In this document: positions 17,228 through 26,878 of the stretch, in pieces | Layout: each line of letters begins with the position of its first letter | Numbering within the stretch: position 1 is the stretch's first letter | From: Sva-07 sp963752815 | GTDB taxonomy: Bacteria > Actinomycetota > Acidimicrobiia > Acidimicrobiales > Ilumatobacteraceae | Assembly (NCBI GenBank): GCA_963752815.1 | Contig: CAVVZI010000006.1 | Location: forward strand, 1 to 64,000 | Direction: 5' to 3' | DNA: 64,000 bases | Made by a program: the position numbers and the translations under genes | The notes under the pieces: generated by a model | What the model was told of the DNA's origin: nothing | The model's input: the letters and a program-made list of their open reading frames with translations, nothing else | Database searches by the model: none

Positions 17228-19229
17228 TCAGGCGGAGGCGAGGCGGCGGATGGCGGCTTCGATCGTGTTGCGATCGGGGAGCCACGCCGCTTCGAGCCCG
17301 GGCGCGTAGGGCGGGGGAGTGGCCAGCGCGCCGACCCGCTCGATCGGTGCGTCGAGGTCCCAGAACGCCTCGCGGGCGACCGTCGCGGCGATCTCGGCGC
17401 CGATCCCGAACGGCATCACGGCCTCGTGGGCGATCAGCAGGCGGCTCGTCTTGTGTACCGAATCGAGCACCGGGCACGAGGTCGAGCGGCGCGACCGTGC
17501 GCAGGTCGATCACCTCGACCGAGATGCCGTCGCCGGCCACGGCCTCGGCGGCGGCGATCGATTCGTGCACCATGCGCGACACCGACACGAGCGTGAGGTC
17601 GGTGCCGGGCCGGACGACGAGCGACTTGCCGATCGGCACGATGTGGTCCGCGGCCGGGCGGGGGCCCTTCATCCCGTAGAGCAGGCGATTCTCGATGAAG
17701 ACCACCGGGTTCGGATCCTGGATGGCGGCGCGCAGCAGGCCATACGTGTCGGCGGGCGTCGACGGCATCACGACCGTCAGGCCGGGGATGTGGGCGAGCA
17801 ACGCTTCGAGGCTCTGCGAGTGCTGGCTGCCCGACGACCGGCCGGCACCGAACTGCGTCCGCACGGTGAGCCCCATCGTGGCCGCACCGCCGGTCATGAA
17901 CGGCATCTTGGCGGCCTGGTTGAGGAGCTGGTCGAGGCACACGCCGATGAAGTCGAGGTACATCATCTCGACCACCGGCCGCATCCCTGCCATGGCCGCG
18001 CCGACGCCGAGCCCCATGATCGCCGTCTCGCTGATCGGCGTGTCGCGGACGCGGTCGCCGAAACGGTCGTGCAGGCCGCGCATCAGCCCGAAGACGTTGC
18101 CGCCCTCGGCCACGTCGATCCCGGCGACGAACACCTCGGGGTCGTTGGCCAGCTCGATCTCCAGGGCGTCGTGGATCGCATCCATCGTGCGGAAGATCGG
18201 CGCGTCGGTAGGCGGCGGTTCCGGTTCGGGATGGGCGGGTCGCTCGCGCAGGACGAAATCGTGCACCGATGCGACGTCGGGAGCGGACGACGCCCGGGCC
18301 CCGGCCAGCGCCGCGTCGAGCGCGGCGTCGACCGACGACTGGAGCGCCACGATCTCTTCGATGTCCACACCGATCGATTCGAGCCGCGTGGTCTGCACGA
18401 TGATCGGGTCGCGCAGTTTCCAGTCGTCGAGTTCGGCATCGCTGCGGTAGCGCTGCGGGTCGCCCTCGTAGTGCCCGTGCCACCGGTAGGTGGCGGCCTC
18501 GACGATCACGGGGCGGCCGCCGCGAACGGCGGCGAGAACATCGGTCATCGTTGTCGCGACGGCCACCACGTCGTTGCCGTCGACCGACACGTAGTCGACG
18601 CCGTAGCCGGCGGCCCGCTTCTCGAGTGGCGCGGCATGCTGGGTGGCGGCGGGGGAGAACTCGGCGTAGCCGTTGTTCTCGCACCAGAACACGACCGGCA
18701 GGTTCCACACGGCGGCGAGATTGACGGCCTCGTGGAACGCACCCTGGGCGACCGCGCCGTCGCCGAAGAACGCGACGGCCACGTTGCCTTCGGCACGGAG
18801 CTGCGCGGCCGCGGCGGCGCCGACGGCGATCGGCAGGCCGGCGCCGACGATGCCGTTGGCGCCGAAGATCCCGATCGTCGGGTCGGCGATGTGCATCGAT
18901 CCGCCCCGGCCACGGTTCGTCCCGCCGTCGCGCGCCATCAGCTCGGCGAACATGCCGAGCGGCGCCAGGCCCTTCGCCAGACAATGACCGTGCCCGCGGT
19001 GGGTCGACGTCAGCACGTCGGTGTCGCGCAGCGGCCAGCAGGCGCCGACCGCGGATGCCTCCTGACCGGTCGACAGGTGGACGAACCCGGGCACCTCGCC
19101 GTCGCGGTACAGGGCGGCCACGCGCTCTTCGAACCCGCGGATCACCATCATCCGGCGGAGCATCTCGAGCTGCTCGTCGCGGCTGAAGGCCTCACTGGGG
19201 GAGAGCGTGAGCGACGCGCCGGGATCCAC
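17228..19229 (-). CDS. Fused E1 alpha-beta 2-oxo acid dehydrogenase (ThDP-dependent), frameshifted near 17482
   Basis: Start GTG 19229. The first half is an E1 alpha domain with the thiamine diphosphate motif G-D-G-A-V-A-Q-G through C-E-N-N-G-Y, and the second half an E1 beta domain (I-D-V-A-E-G-G-N; D-L-R-T-V-A-P-L-D). An extra C in the CCC run near 17482 moves the last 80 residues, L-D-S-V-H-K-T-S-R-L-L-I-A-H-E-A, into another frame; corrected, the protein has 666 residues. It should decarboxylate a 2-oxo acid such as pyruvate, a branched-chain oxo acid or acetoin. No E2 or E3 is adjacent. A TetR-type operator lies 11 bases upstream of the start. Confidence 0.85.
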
Positions 19230-19239
19230 GAAGAGACGA

Positions 19240-19257
19240 TTGTACTGATCGGTACAA
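19240..19257. promoter_or_regulatory. 18-bp palindromic operator upstream of fused E1
   Basis: TTGTACTGATCGGTACAA, close to the consensus TTGTACCGATCGGTACAA seen at several other promoters in this window. It ends 11 bases before the GTG start on the minus strand. Confidence 0.7.
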
Positions 19258-19280
19258 GCCGTGGACAAGTCGGCCCTTGT

Positions 19281-19381
19281 CTCGTCGGCCCCGGCCCCGA
19301 ACGAACCCGACTCGGTTCGTTTCGGCCCCGACCCCGAACGAACCCGACCCGGTTCGTTTCGGCCCCGACCCCGAACGAACC
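19281..19381. repeat. Tandem 31-bp repeats (two full, one partial)
   Basis: Full copies at 19314-19344 and 19351-19381 are identical, each beginning GGTTCGTTTCGG and ending CGAACGAACC; a partial copy lies at 19281-19310. The ends GGTTCGTT and AACGAACC pair to make a hairpin. The same element occurs twice at 51615-51689. It lies between the fused E1 gene and the TetR gene. Confidence 0.8.
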
Positions 19382-19399
19382 CGACCTGAAGCGAAGCGG

Positions 19400-20014
19400 T
19401 CAGGTGGCGGCGATGCCGCGGATGAAGATGTCGCCGAACCAGTCGGCGACCTGCGCCGCGGTGAGACTGCCGCCGGCCTTCAACCACAGGTAGGTGTAGT
19501 TGTGCATGCCGAGCCAGGCGCGGGCGGTGAGCTTCGGATCGAGGTCGCGGAAGTCACCCGACTCGATACCGGCCTCGAGCACGGCCTCGACGTGGTGTTC
19601 GTACTCGCGGCGCCGCTTGCGGAACTGGGTGGCGTTGTCGCCGGTGAGCGCCGGGAACTCGTGGAGGAACACCCAGACGTGGTCGGGGTAGCGGGCGATC
19701 ACGTCGAGCAGCTCGGTGCCGAGCATCGCCAGTTGTTCGGTCGGCGAACCGCCCTGTTGCCGCACTCGATCGGCGCCGAGGAGCACCTCGTCCATCACCC
19801 GGTCGTGGATGGCGGCGAGCAGCTCCTCCTTCGACCCGATGTAGTAGTAGAGCGCACCCTTGCCGAGCTCGTTGCCCTCGCACAGTTCGGTCGTGCTCGT
19901 GGCGTGGAACCCCCGCTGGGCGATGATCGTGGCCGACCGGTCGATGATCTCGTCGCGCCGCCGGTGCCACTTGGCGCTCCGCGGGGACTCGGTGCCGGTC
20001 TCCACGAGGGCCAT
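19400..20014 (-). CDS. TetR-family regulator, candidate master of the catabolic regulon
   Basis: 204 residues. Helix-turn-helix at about 38-60 (T-S-T-T-E-L-C-E-G-N-E-L-G-K-G-A-L-Y-Y-Y), followed by a TetR ligand domain resembling fatty-acid or steroid regulators (H-V-W-V-F-L-H-E-F). It is divergent from the CoA ligase/SDR operon, and the intergenic region holds a weak copy of the 18-bp palindrome. The same palindrome marks several catabolic promoters here, so this protein is the most natural candidate for their repressor (inference). Confidence 0.85.
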   Translation of the reverse strand: MALVETGTESPRSAKWHRRRDEIIDRSATIIAQRGFHATSTTELCEGNELGKGALYYYIGSKEELLAAIHDRVMDEVLLGADRVRQQGGSPTEQLAMLGTELLDVIARYPDHVWVFLHEFPALTGDNATQFRKRRREYEHHVEAVLEAGIESGDFRDLDPKLTARAWLGMHNYTYLWLKAGGSLTAAQVADWFGDIFIRGIAAT

Positions 20015-20031
20015 GGGGCGAGCTTATATTC

Positions 20032-20049
20032 TTGTAACGACCAGTCGAA
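20032..20049. promoter_or_regulatory. Weak copy of the 18-bp operator in TetR/CoA ligase divergent promoter
   Basis: TTGTAACGACCAGTCGAA matches 13 of 18 positions of TTGTACCGATCGGTACAA. It lies between the divergent TetR and CoA ligase starts. A TANNNT-like AATAGTCT follows, close to the ligase ATG. Confidence 0.4.
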
Positions 20050-20066
20050 CGAATAGTCTCGCCGCC

Positions 20067-21603
20067 ATGCCCGCTTCGCCCGCGTCGTCGGCCGACATGA
20101 GCTGGGTGCGAGTGCTCGAGCACCACGCCGCACGCACTCCCGACAAGGCGATCGCCGTCTGCGACGGCACGACCGTGACGTACCAGGACATGGTCGACTG
20201 GTCGGCTCGGTTGGCAGGAGGACTGCGGGAACGAGGCGTCGGATTCGGTGACGTCGTGGGGCTGCTGTCGTACAACAGCACCGAGTTCCTCGCCACGATC
20301 TTCGCCGCCAACTCCCTCGGCGCGGTGGCGATGCCCATCAACTGGCGTCTCGCCGCCGCCGAGCTGCGGTACCTGCTCGAGCATTCCGGGGCCAAGGTGC
20401 TCGTGTGTGACGAGGCGCTGACCGACCTCGCCGACGACGCGATCGCCGGGCTCGCATCCGCTCCCGCCCGCTTCTGCGTGTCGGCCGACCCGCCTGCCGG
20501 CTGGGAGCCGTTCGCCGGCCTCGCGGCCGAGCCGATCCCGGCGCGGGCCGCGGTCGGCGGTGACGACATCCACCGGTTGATGTACACCTCCGGGACCACG
20601 GGACGCCCGAAGGGCGTGATGCTCACCCACGCCAACCTGGCGTGGAAGAACTACGCCCACATCACCGAGTTCGGCTTCACGGCGAGCGACATCGGCCTCG
20701 CCTGCGGGCCGCTGTACCACGTCGGCGCGCTCGACCTCGTCACGACCACGATGATCGCGGCGGGCGCGACCACCGATCATCCATCGCACGTTCGACGCGG
20801 CGCACGTGGTCGAGGAGATCGAACGATCGAGGATCACGACCGTGTGGATGGCACCGGCGATGCTGCGCGCGGTGCTCGACCAGCCGGGCATCGAGGAACG
20901 CGATCTGTCGTCGGTGCGGGTGATCATCGCCGGCGGCGAGAAGCTGCCGATCCCGTACATCGAACGCCTCCAGCGGGTCTTCCCGGCCGCATGGCTGGCC
21001 GACGCCTACGGCCTGACCGAGACGGTGTCGGGCGACACGTTCCTCGACCCCGACGGCGCGCGCACGAAGATCGGCAGCGTCGGGCGGGCGTGCCTCTACC
21101 TCGAACTGGAGATCTGGGGCGACGACGACGTGCCGGTCCCGGCGGGCGAGCGTGGCGAGGTCGTGCTGCGCGGGCCGAAGGTCTTCCCGGGGTACTGGAA
21201 CGATCCCGATGCGACCGCCGCCGCGTTCCGGGGTGGCTGGTTCCACACCGGCGACATCGGGATCAAGGACGACGACGGCTACGTGTACATCGTCGACCGG
21301 CTGAAGGACATGATCGTGTCCGGCGGCGAGAACATCGCCAGCTCCGAGGTGGAACGGGTGCTGTACGAGCACCCTGCGGTCGTGGAGGTGGCGGTGATCG
21401 GACGCCCGGACGAGCGGTGGGGCGAGGTTCCGGTGGCGGTCGTCGTGCTCGCGCCGGGTGCCGAGGCGACGGCCGCCGAGCTGATCGAACACTGCCGCGG
21501 CCAACTGGCGAAGTTCAAGGTGCCCAAGGACGTCACGTTCATCGATGCGCTGCCCCGGAACCCGTCGGGCAAGGTCCTCAAACGAGAGCTGCGCACCCCA
21601 TGA
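20067..21603 (+). CDS. Acyl-CoA synthetase (AMP-forming), frameshifted near 20775
   Basis: Start ATG 20067. It is an ANL-superfamily ligase: P-loop Y-T-S-G-T-T-G-R-P-K-G at about 172-182, D-A-Y-G-L-T-E-T, and the C-terminal G-D-I-G-I-K-D-D-D-G-Y with N-P-S-G-K. An extra G near 20775, in the ACCACC-ATCATC context, breaks the frame after T-M-I-A-A-G-A-T-T; removing it restores I-I-H-R-T-F-D-A-A-H and 511 residues in all. It activates a carboxylic acid to its CoA ester. Its stop overlaps the next SDR start (ATGA, 21600-21603). Confidence 0.88.
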
Positions 21604-22499
21604 GCGACCTGCGGTTCGATGGGCGGGTCGCGGTGGTCACGGGCGCCGGCCGGGGTATCGGGCGCGGCTACGCCCAGCTGCTCGGGGCGCGGGGCGCGAG
21701 CGTGGTGGTCAACGACCTCGGCGGGTCGAAGGAGGGGCTCGGCGCCGACGCGGGCCCGGCCCGATCGGTGGCCGATGAGATCGTCGCGGCCGGTGGCATC
21801 GCCGTGGGCGACACGAACGACGTGTCGACCGAATTGGGCGCGTTGGATCTCATCGACACGGCGCGGCGCGAGTTCGGTCGCATCGACATCGTGGTCAACA
21901 ACGCCGGCATCGTCCGCTGGGGCGATCTACCCGACGTCGAGCTCGAGGCGCTGCGGAACACCCTCGACGTCCACCTCGTCGGGTCGTTCAACGTCACCCG
22001 GGCCGCGTGGCCGCATCTGGTCGAGCAGCAGTACGGGCGCATCGTGATGACCACCTCGACGGGCATGTTCGGCCTGCGCGGGAACCTCGCCTACGCCGCG
22101 GCGAAGGCCGGCGTGGTCGGCCTGATGCGCAACATGAAGCTGTCGGGTCGCCGGTACGGCATCACGGTGAACGCGGTCGCACCGGTCGCCGCGACGCGGA
22201 TGGGTGGGGCGGAGGACGACGACGCCGAACCGCCGGCCGACATGGCGCCCGAGCTCGTCGCCCCGCTCGTCGCCTACCTCTGCCACGAGGACTGTCCGGT
22301 CAGCGGCGAGATCTATGCGGCCGGCGGGGGCCGCTTCTCGCGGATCTTCATCGCCACGACCGAGGGGTACGTCCCGTCGGGTGATCCGACGCCCGAGGAC
22401 GTCGCCGCCAACTGGGCGACGATCAACGACGAGTCGACGTACACGGTCCCCGCCGATCTCCCCGCCTGGGCCGCCGAGTACATGAAACACCTCGGCTGA
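21600..22499 (+). CDS. Short-chain dehydrogenase, multifunctional-enzyme-2-like (3-hydroxyacyl-CoA dehydrogenase)
   Basis: 299 residues. The NAD motif is T-G-A-G-R-G-I-G (at 17-24), followed by V-V-N-D-L-G-G, N-N-A-G, a serine in T-S-T-G-M-F and Y-A-A-A-K. V-V-N-D-L-G-G is the pattern of the peroxisomal MFE-2 dehydrogenase group, and the C-terminal extension G-G-R-F-S-R-I-F also fits it. It likely oxidises a 3-hydroxyacyl-CoA in side-chain beta-oxidation. Translationally coupled to the CoA ligase. Confidence 0.85.
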   Translation: MSDLRFDGRVAVVTGAGRGIGRGYAQLLGARGASVVVNDLGGSKEGLGADAGPARSVADEIVAAGGIAVGDTNDVSTELGALDLIDTARREFGRIDIVVNNAGIVRWGDLPDVELEALRNTLDVHLVGSFNVTRAAWPHLVEQQYGRIVMTTSTGMFGLRGNLAYAAAKAGVVGLMRNMKLSGRRYGITVNAVAPVAATRMGGAEDDDAEPPADMAPELVAPLVAYLCHEDCPVSGEIYAAGGGRFSRIFIATTEGYVPSGDPTPEDVAANWATINDESTYTVPADLPAWAAEYMKHLG

Positions 22500-22511
22500 C
22501 CCACCCGACTC

Positions 22512-22567
22512 ACCCGAAAAATGGAGCAGATGTCGCGCTCAGCGCGACATCTGCTCCATTTTCGGGT
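22512..22567. terminator. 56-bp near-perfect hairpin
   Basis: Left arm 22512-22539 pairs with 22541-22567 around a one-base loop, with a single A bulge. It contains TGGAGCAGATGTCGCGCT and its complement. It lies just after the SDR stop and before the acyl-CoA dehydrogenase promoter, so it may terminate the upstream operon, though it lacks a classic U tract. Confidence 0.6.
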
Positions 22568-22585
22568 TTGTACCGATCGGTCTAA
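22568..22585. promoter_or_regulatory. 18-bp palindromic operator upstream of acyl-CoA dehydrogenase
   Basis: TTGTACCGATCGGTCTAA, 13 bases before the ATG. It overlaps TCTAATAGTCT, a -10-like element, so binding would block transcription. Confidence 0.7.
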
Positions 22586-22597
22586 TAGTCTCGGCGC

Positions 22598-23757
22598 ATG
22601 GATTTCTCGTACACCGAAGCCGAGCGGGACCTGATCGATCTGTGTCGGCAGTTCGCCACGAAGGAGATCGCGGTCCGCGCGCCGGCGGCCTGGGAGCGGG
22701 AGGAATGTCCGACCGATCTCCTGCGCGAGATGGGCGAGCTCGGCCTGCTCGGCATGCTCGTGCCCGAGGAGTGGGGCGGCATCGGGATGTCGACCGTCGG
22801 GTTCGTCGCCGCGCTCGAGCAGCTGGGCCAGGCCGACCAGTCGGTCGCCGCCGCGTTCCAGGCCCACGTCACCATCGGCTCGATGCCGTTGTACCTGTTC
22901 GGCAACGACGACCAACGGGAGCGCTGGCTCCGGCCGCTCGCCGAGGGTCGCGTCCTCGGCGCATTCGGGTTGACCGAGCCCGACGCCGGCTCCGACATGC
23001 GCGGCATCACCACCCGGGCCGAGCGCCAGGACGGCGGCTGGTTGATCAACGGCCGCAAGGCGTTCATCTCCAACGCCGGCACCGACATGTCGTTCGGTGT
23101 CACCCTGCTGGCCCGCACCGAGGCCGGCGCGGACGGGCGGTGGTGGCGGGCGCGAAGTACGCCAGCTTCGTCGTCGAGAAGGACACGCCCGGCTTCACGA
23201 TGGGGCCGAAGATGCGCGGGATCGGATGGAAGGGGCTCGACACCCGCGAGCTGTTCTTCGACGACGTGTGGGTGGCCGACGACCACCTCGTCGGTGACCC
23301 CGAGCTCGGCCTCGGGCAGTTCCTCGGCGCGCTCGAGGTCGGCCGCATCTCGATCGCCGCCCTGTCGCTGAGCCTCACCCAGGCGGTGCTCGACATGTCG
23401 CTCGACTACGCCCGCCAGCGCCGGCAGTTCGGCCAGCCGATCGGGAAGTTCCAGGCGATCCAGTTCAAGCTCGCCGACATGGCGACCGAGCTGGAGGCGG
23501 CCCGTTGGTTGACGTACCGGGCGGCCTACCTCCGTGACTCCGGCCAGCCCTTCCTGAAGGAGGCGTCGATGGCCAAGCTGAAGGCGAGCCGGCTCGCCGC
23601 GGCCGCGGCCTCCGAGGCGGTGCAGATCCACGGCGGGATCGGCTACATGCTCGAGTCGCCGGTGGCCCGCTTCTACTGCGACTCGAAGGTGCTCGAGATC
23701 GGCGAGGGCACCAACGAGATCCAGCACGTCGTCATCGCCCGCGAACTCGGCTGCTGA
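22598..23757 (+). CDS. Acyl-CoA dehydrogenase, frameshifted near 23138
   Basis: Starts M-D-F-S-Y-T-E-A-E-R-D-L-I. Family motifs are present: G-A-F-G-L-T-E-P-D-A-G-S-D (FAD and substrate loop), then in the second frame R-Q-F-G-Q-P-I-G-K-F-Q and I-H-G-G-I-G-Y, with the catalytic Glu region in E-G-T-N-E-I-Q. The frame changes near 23138 in a G-rich stretch; adding one base (one of only two deletion-type shifts here) gives 386 residues. It introduces a 2,3-double bond into an acyl-CoA. Under the 18-bp operator. Confidence 0.88.
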
Positions 23758-23801
23758 TCGATGTCGGGCATCGCCGCGTCGCGACTGACGCCGCGCGCCG
23801 G

Positions 23802-24560
23802 TTACGGCGCGGAGTAGCCGCCGTCGACGACGAGGGCCGAGCCGGTGGTCCAGCGTGAGGCGTCGCTCGCGAGGTACGAGTACGCGCCGGCGAGGTCGGG
23901 TGCGGCCCCGAGGCCGAGCGGGTGCTTGGCGTCCATCGCGTCGATCGCCTCCTGGGGGAGGCCGTCGTGGATCGCCGACAGGAACGTCCCGGGGCACACA
24001 CAGTTGACCCGGATGTTGTCGCGGGCGTATTCGACGGCCGCCACCTTGGCGAGGCTGATGACCGCGGCCTTGGTGGCGCAGTACGGCGCGGCGTGCGACC
24101 AGGCGGTCATCCCGGCCACCGATGCGGTGAGGATGATCGAGCCCGCCTGTTGCCGGCGCATGACCGGCACAGCCGCCTGGACCGCATGGACCGCGCCCAT
24201 CAGGTTGATGTTGACCACCCTCGACCAATCGGCATCGGTGAGGTTGTGGATCCGGCCGTTCGGCGCGAGCACGCCGGCGTTGCTGATCAGCACATCGAGC
24301 CGTCCGTAGCGCTCGATCGTCCGCTCGACGACGGCCTCGACCTGGGCCAGATCGGTGACGTCGGCGAGCACGGTCTCGACGTCGCCGTCGATGCCGTCAC
24401 GCTCGAGATTGGCGATCGTCGCCTGCAGCGACGCGTCGGAGATGTCGCTGAGCACGACCTCGGTGTCCGGCTCGGCGGCCAGGCGGCTGGAGATGGCCGC
24501 ACCGAGCGCGCCGCCCGCGCCGAGGATCGCGATCACCCGTGTCGGAGTCGTCGCGCTCAT
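23802..24560 (-). CDS. Short-chain dehydrogenase/reductase
   Basis: 252 residues from ATG 24560. It has a somewhat changed cofactor loop I-L-G-A-G-G-A-L-G-A (usual T-G-x-x-x-G-x-G), then S-N-A-G, T-A-S-V-A-G and the catalytic Y-C-A-T-K. It ends V-V-D-G-G-Y-S-A-P, typical of classical SDRs. It is the second gene of a two-gene SDR operon, overlapping the first by ATGA (24557-24560). Substrate unknown; a hydroxyl/keto step in the same catabolic route is likely. Confidence 0.85.
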   Translation of the reverse strand: MSATTPTRVIAILGAGGALGAAISSRLAAEPDTEVVLSDISDASLQATIANLERDGIDGDVETVLADVTDLAQVEAVVERTIERYGRLDVLISNAGVLAPNGRIHNLTDADWSRVVNINLMGAVHAVQAAVPVMRRQQAGSIILTASVAGMTAWSHAAPYCATKAAVISLAKVAAVEYARDNIRVNCVCPGTFLSAIHDGLPQEAIDAMDAKHPLGLGAAPDLAGAYSYLASDASRWTTGSALVVDGGYSAP

Positions 24561-25336
24561 ACGAGCTGGTATCCGCCGTCGACGTGGATGACCGCGCCGG
24601 TGATGAACGCCGACGCGTCCGAGGCGAGGAACTGGAACGCCCCGGCGAGGTCCGCCGACTTGCCCCAGCGGCGCATCGCCGTGTGCTGGAGGATCGAGTC
24701 GGCGAGCCGCTCGTTGTTGGTGAACCCCTCGGCGAGCGGCGACTCGAACCAGCCGGGCGACACGACGTTGACGGTGATCCCGGCCGGCGCGAGGTCGAGG
24801 GCGAGGCCCTTGGCCATGCCGATCAGCCCCGCCTTCGACGCGCTGTACGGCGTGAGTCCCTTGCGCGGCCGGTCGCCGAGTACCGAGCCGGTGAAGATCA
24901 ACCGTCCACCCTCGCCCATCACGCGGGCGGCGGCCCGGGCGCCGAGGAACGCGCCGGTGAGGTTGACGTCGATCACCTCGCGCCACAGTTCCGGCTCGAT
25001 CGCCAGCGGGCCGGCGACGATCGGGGAGATGCCGGCGTTGCAGATCCACACGTCGACGCCGCCCCACTCGGCGACGGTTCCGTCGGCGACGGCTTCGTTG
25101 AAGTCGGCGTCGCGGATGTCGCCGCTGAACGTGAGCGTCTCGCCGGGCAGCTCGTCGGCGACCGCCTTCAGATCCCGTTCGGTCCGCGCGACCAACGCCA
25201 CCTTCGCCCCGGCACGCGAGAACGCGTGGGCGATGACCTCGCCCAGCCCACGACCCGCGCCGGTGATCACCACGCGGCGGCCGCTCACGTCGCCCGGTTG
25301 GGGAAACGTGTCGGGAATCTCGATCCGTTCGGCCAT
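24557..25336 (-). CDS. Short-chain dehydrogenase/reductase
   Basis: 259 residues. ATG 25336 (M-A-E-R-I-E-I-P) is chosen because it follows a GGAAAGG ribosome site; an upstream ATG at 25366 would overlap the operator. Motifs: T-G-A-G-R-G-L-G, C-N-A-G, F-T-G-S-V-L and Y-S-A-S-K, ending H-V-D-G-G-Y-Q-L-V. It is first in the operon with the following SDR and divergent from the meta-cleavage hydrolase, sharing the operator. Confidence 0.87.
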   Translation of the reverse strand: MAERIEIPDTFPQPGDVSGRRVVITGAGRGLGEVIAHAFSRAGAKVALVARTERDLKAVADELPGETLTFSGDIRDADFNEAVADGTVAEWGGVDVWICNAGISPIVAGPLAIEPELWREVIDVNLTGAFLGARAAARVMGEGGRLIFTGSVLGDRPRKGLTPYSASKAGLIGMAKGLALDLAPAGITVNVVSPGWFESPLAEGFTNNERLADSILQHTAMRRWGKSADLAGAFQFLASDASAFITGAVIHVDGGYQLV

Positions 25337-25365
25337 CGGCACCTTTCCATCGACCTTCGCGAGCA

Positions 25366-25383
25366 TTGGACCGATCAGTACAA
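25366..25383. promoter_or_regulatory. 18-bp palindromic operator between SDR operon and hydrolase
   Basis: TTGGACCGATCAGTACAA in the divergent region, 30 bases before each start. It can serve both transcription units. Confidence 0.7.
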
Positions 25384-25413
25384 TACACGCCGTTCGTGCG
25401 ATGATTGCGGTCG

Positions 25414-26280
25414 ATGGACGAACTGACCCACGACGCGACCAGCCGCACGCTCGACACCCCGAAGGGCACGCTGCACTACCACGAGGCCGGCGACGGCCCG
25501 CCGCTGCTGCTGTTGCACGGCTCGGGTCCCGGCGTCAGTGGGTGGGCGAACTTCCGGGGGAACCTGCCGGCATTCGCCGAGCACTACCGCACGCTCGTGC
25601 TCGACATGCCGGGCTTCGGCAAGAGCTACTCGTCCGAGGGCAGCCCGGTGATGGCCGCGCCGGGCGCCGTCGTCGACTTCCTCGACGGTCTGGGGCTCGG
25701 TTCGATCCCGATCGTCGGCAACTCGATGGGCGGCAACGTCGCCGCCCGCATCGCGGCCAACCACCCCGACCGGGTGAGTCGGCTGGTGACGATCGGTGGG
25801 GTCGGCGTGCCGATCTTCAGCCCGGGACCGGCCGAGGGCGTCAAGCTCCTCGTCGAGTTCGTCGACGATCCGACCCGGGAGCGACTCGTGGCGTGGATGG
25901 AGTCGATGGTGTTCGACCCGGACATCCTCACCGACGAGTTCGTCGAACTGCGGTGGGAGGCGGCGAACGAACCCGGGGCACTCGACGACGTCCGGCGGAT
26001 GTTCAACCGCAAGATGCTCACCGGGATGCGCAAGTTCGCGGCGGCCGCGGCGACCGATCAGGTGGGAATGCTCGCCAAGATCGAGGCGCCGACGTTGATC
26101 ACGTTCGGCCGCGACGACCGGGTCACCCCGCTCGACAGCGTGCTCGTGCCGATGCGGATCGTCCGCCACTGCGAGGTCCACATCTTCCCGAACTGCGGGC
26201 ACTGGGCGATGATCGAACGCAAGGACGAGTTCGAGAGCGTGGTGCTGTCGTTCCTCGGCCGCGATCCGATTCAGCCCTGA
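25414..26280 (+). CDS. Alpha/beta hydrolase, meta-cleavage product hydrolase (HsaD/BphD-like)
   Basis: 288 residues from ATG 25414. Oxyanion motif H-G-S-G-P-G-V-S-G-W, nucleophile G-N-S-M-G-G (Ser at about 107), acid in F-G-R-D-D-R-V and catalytic His in N-C-G-H-W-A-M-I-E are all as in C-C bond hydrolases of meta-cleavage pathways. It should split the ring-fission product made by an extradiol dioxygenase, one of which is encoded at 31810. It shares the 18-bp operator with the divergent SDR operon. Its 3' end overlaps the convergent SnoaL-like gene by ten bases. Confidence 0.85.
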   Translation: MDELTHDATSRTLDTPKGTLHYHEAGDGPPLLLLHGSGPGVSGWANFRGNLPAFAEHYRTLVLDMPGFGKSYSSEGSPVMAAPGAVVDFLDGLGLGSIPIVGNSMGGNVAARIAANHPDRVSRLVTIGGVGVPIFSPGPAEGVKLLVEFVDDPTRERLVAWMESMVFDPDILTDEFVELRWEAANEPGALDDVRRMFNRKMLTGMRKFAAAAATDQVGMLAKIEAPTLITFGRDDRVTPLDSVLVPMRIVRHCEVHIFPNCGHWAMIERKDEFESVVLSFLGRDPIQP

Positions 26281-26840
26281 CGCGGCGGCGGCTCGCGTCG
26301 GTCGCGCGTCACGTGCAGCGGCCGCGTGTACGAGACGTCGTCGCGGTCGAGTCGTGGTGCGACCTGCATCGCCGGATCGATCCCGCCACCCGGCATCGCC
26401 CCGTACCACTCGAGCACGACGACCCGTTCGGCGATGCGCCACTCCCCGTCGCGTCGCTCGAGCCGGTCGACGTAGCGGCCCCCGGTGAGCCGCAGCTTCT
26501 CGGCGCCGTCGATGCGGATCACGCTGAGGAAGTAGCTCTCGGCGTGCGCGGCGTCACCGTCGACGTCGATGTTCTGCGTGGTGACGTGGCGTTGGTAGCC
26601 CGAGAACGGGGCGTGCACGTCCATCAGGTATTGGACGAGCCCGTCGAGCTCGCCGACGTACTGCCCGTGGTCCTCGACGGCATTGGCGTGATACGCCGAC
26701 GCGACGAGTTCGGCGTCACGCCGATCGAGTCCACGGGCGTAGCGATGCACGCACTCGGTGATCGCCGTCCGGTCCAGCAGGCGCCGGAGCGCGCCGATCT
26801 CCCCGTCGTCCAACTGGGTGGAATCGCTGCGCTCGGTCAT
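26271..26840 (-). CDS. SnoaL/NTF2-like protein
   Basis: 189 residues, a cone-shaped alpha+beta barrel of the SnoaL-like/NTF2 type: L-L-D-R-T-A-I-T-E-C-V-H-R-Y-A-R-G-L-D-R-R-D near the N-terminus, then G-G-R-Y-V-D-R-L-E-R-R-D-G-E-W. This N-terminal pattern is common in actinobacterial catabolic clusters, where the proteins act as isomerases, hydratases or small oxygenase subunits. It could partner one of the oxygenases nearby; that is inference. Confidence 0.78.
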   Translation of the reverse strand: MTERSDSTQLDDGEIGALRRLLDRTAITECVHRYARGLDRRDAELVASAYHANAVEDHGQYVGELDGLVQYLMDVHAPFSGYQRHVTTQNIDVDGDAAHAESYFLSVIRIDGAEKLRLTGGRYVDRLERRDGEWRIAERVVVLEWYGAMPGGGIDPAMQVAPRLDRDDVSYTRPLHVTRDRREPPPRQG

Positions 26841-26878
26841 GGCGCCAACATACGGGCCGCGTGGATAGGGTCGACGTT

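Noticed and set aside
19281..19381. Possible CRISPR or rho-independent terminator array
   Set aside because: Repeat units are separated by only a few bases, so there are no spacers; no T tract follows.
17319..19493. A 724-codon open frame on the plus strand
   Set aside because: Antisense to the fused E1 gene; low-complexity composition and no homology signs.
20740..21504. Minus-strand open frame within the CoA ligase
   Set aside because: Shadow of the ligase; no motif.
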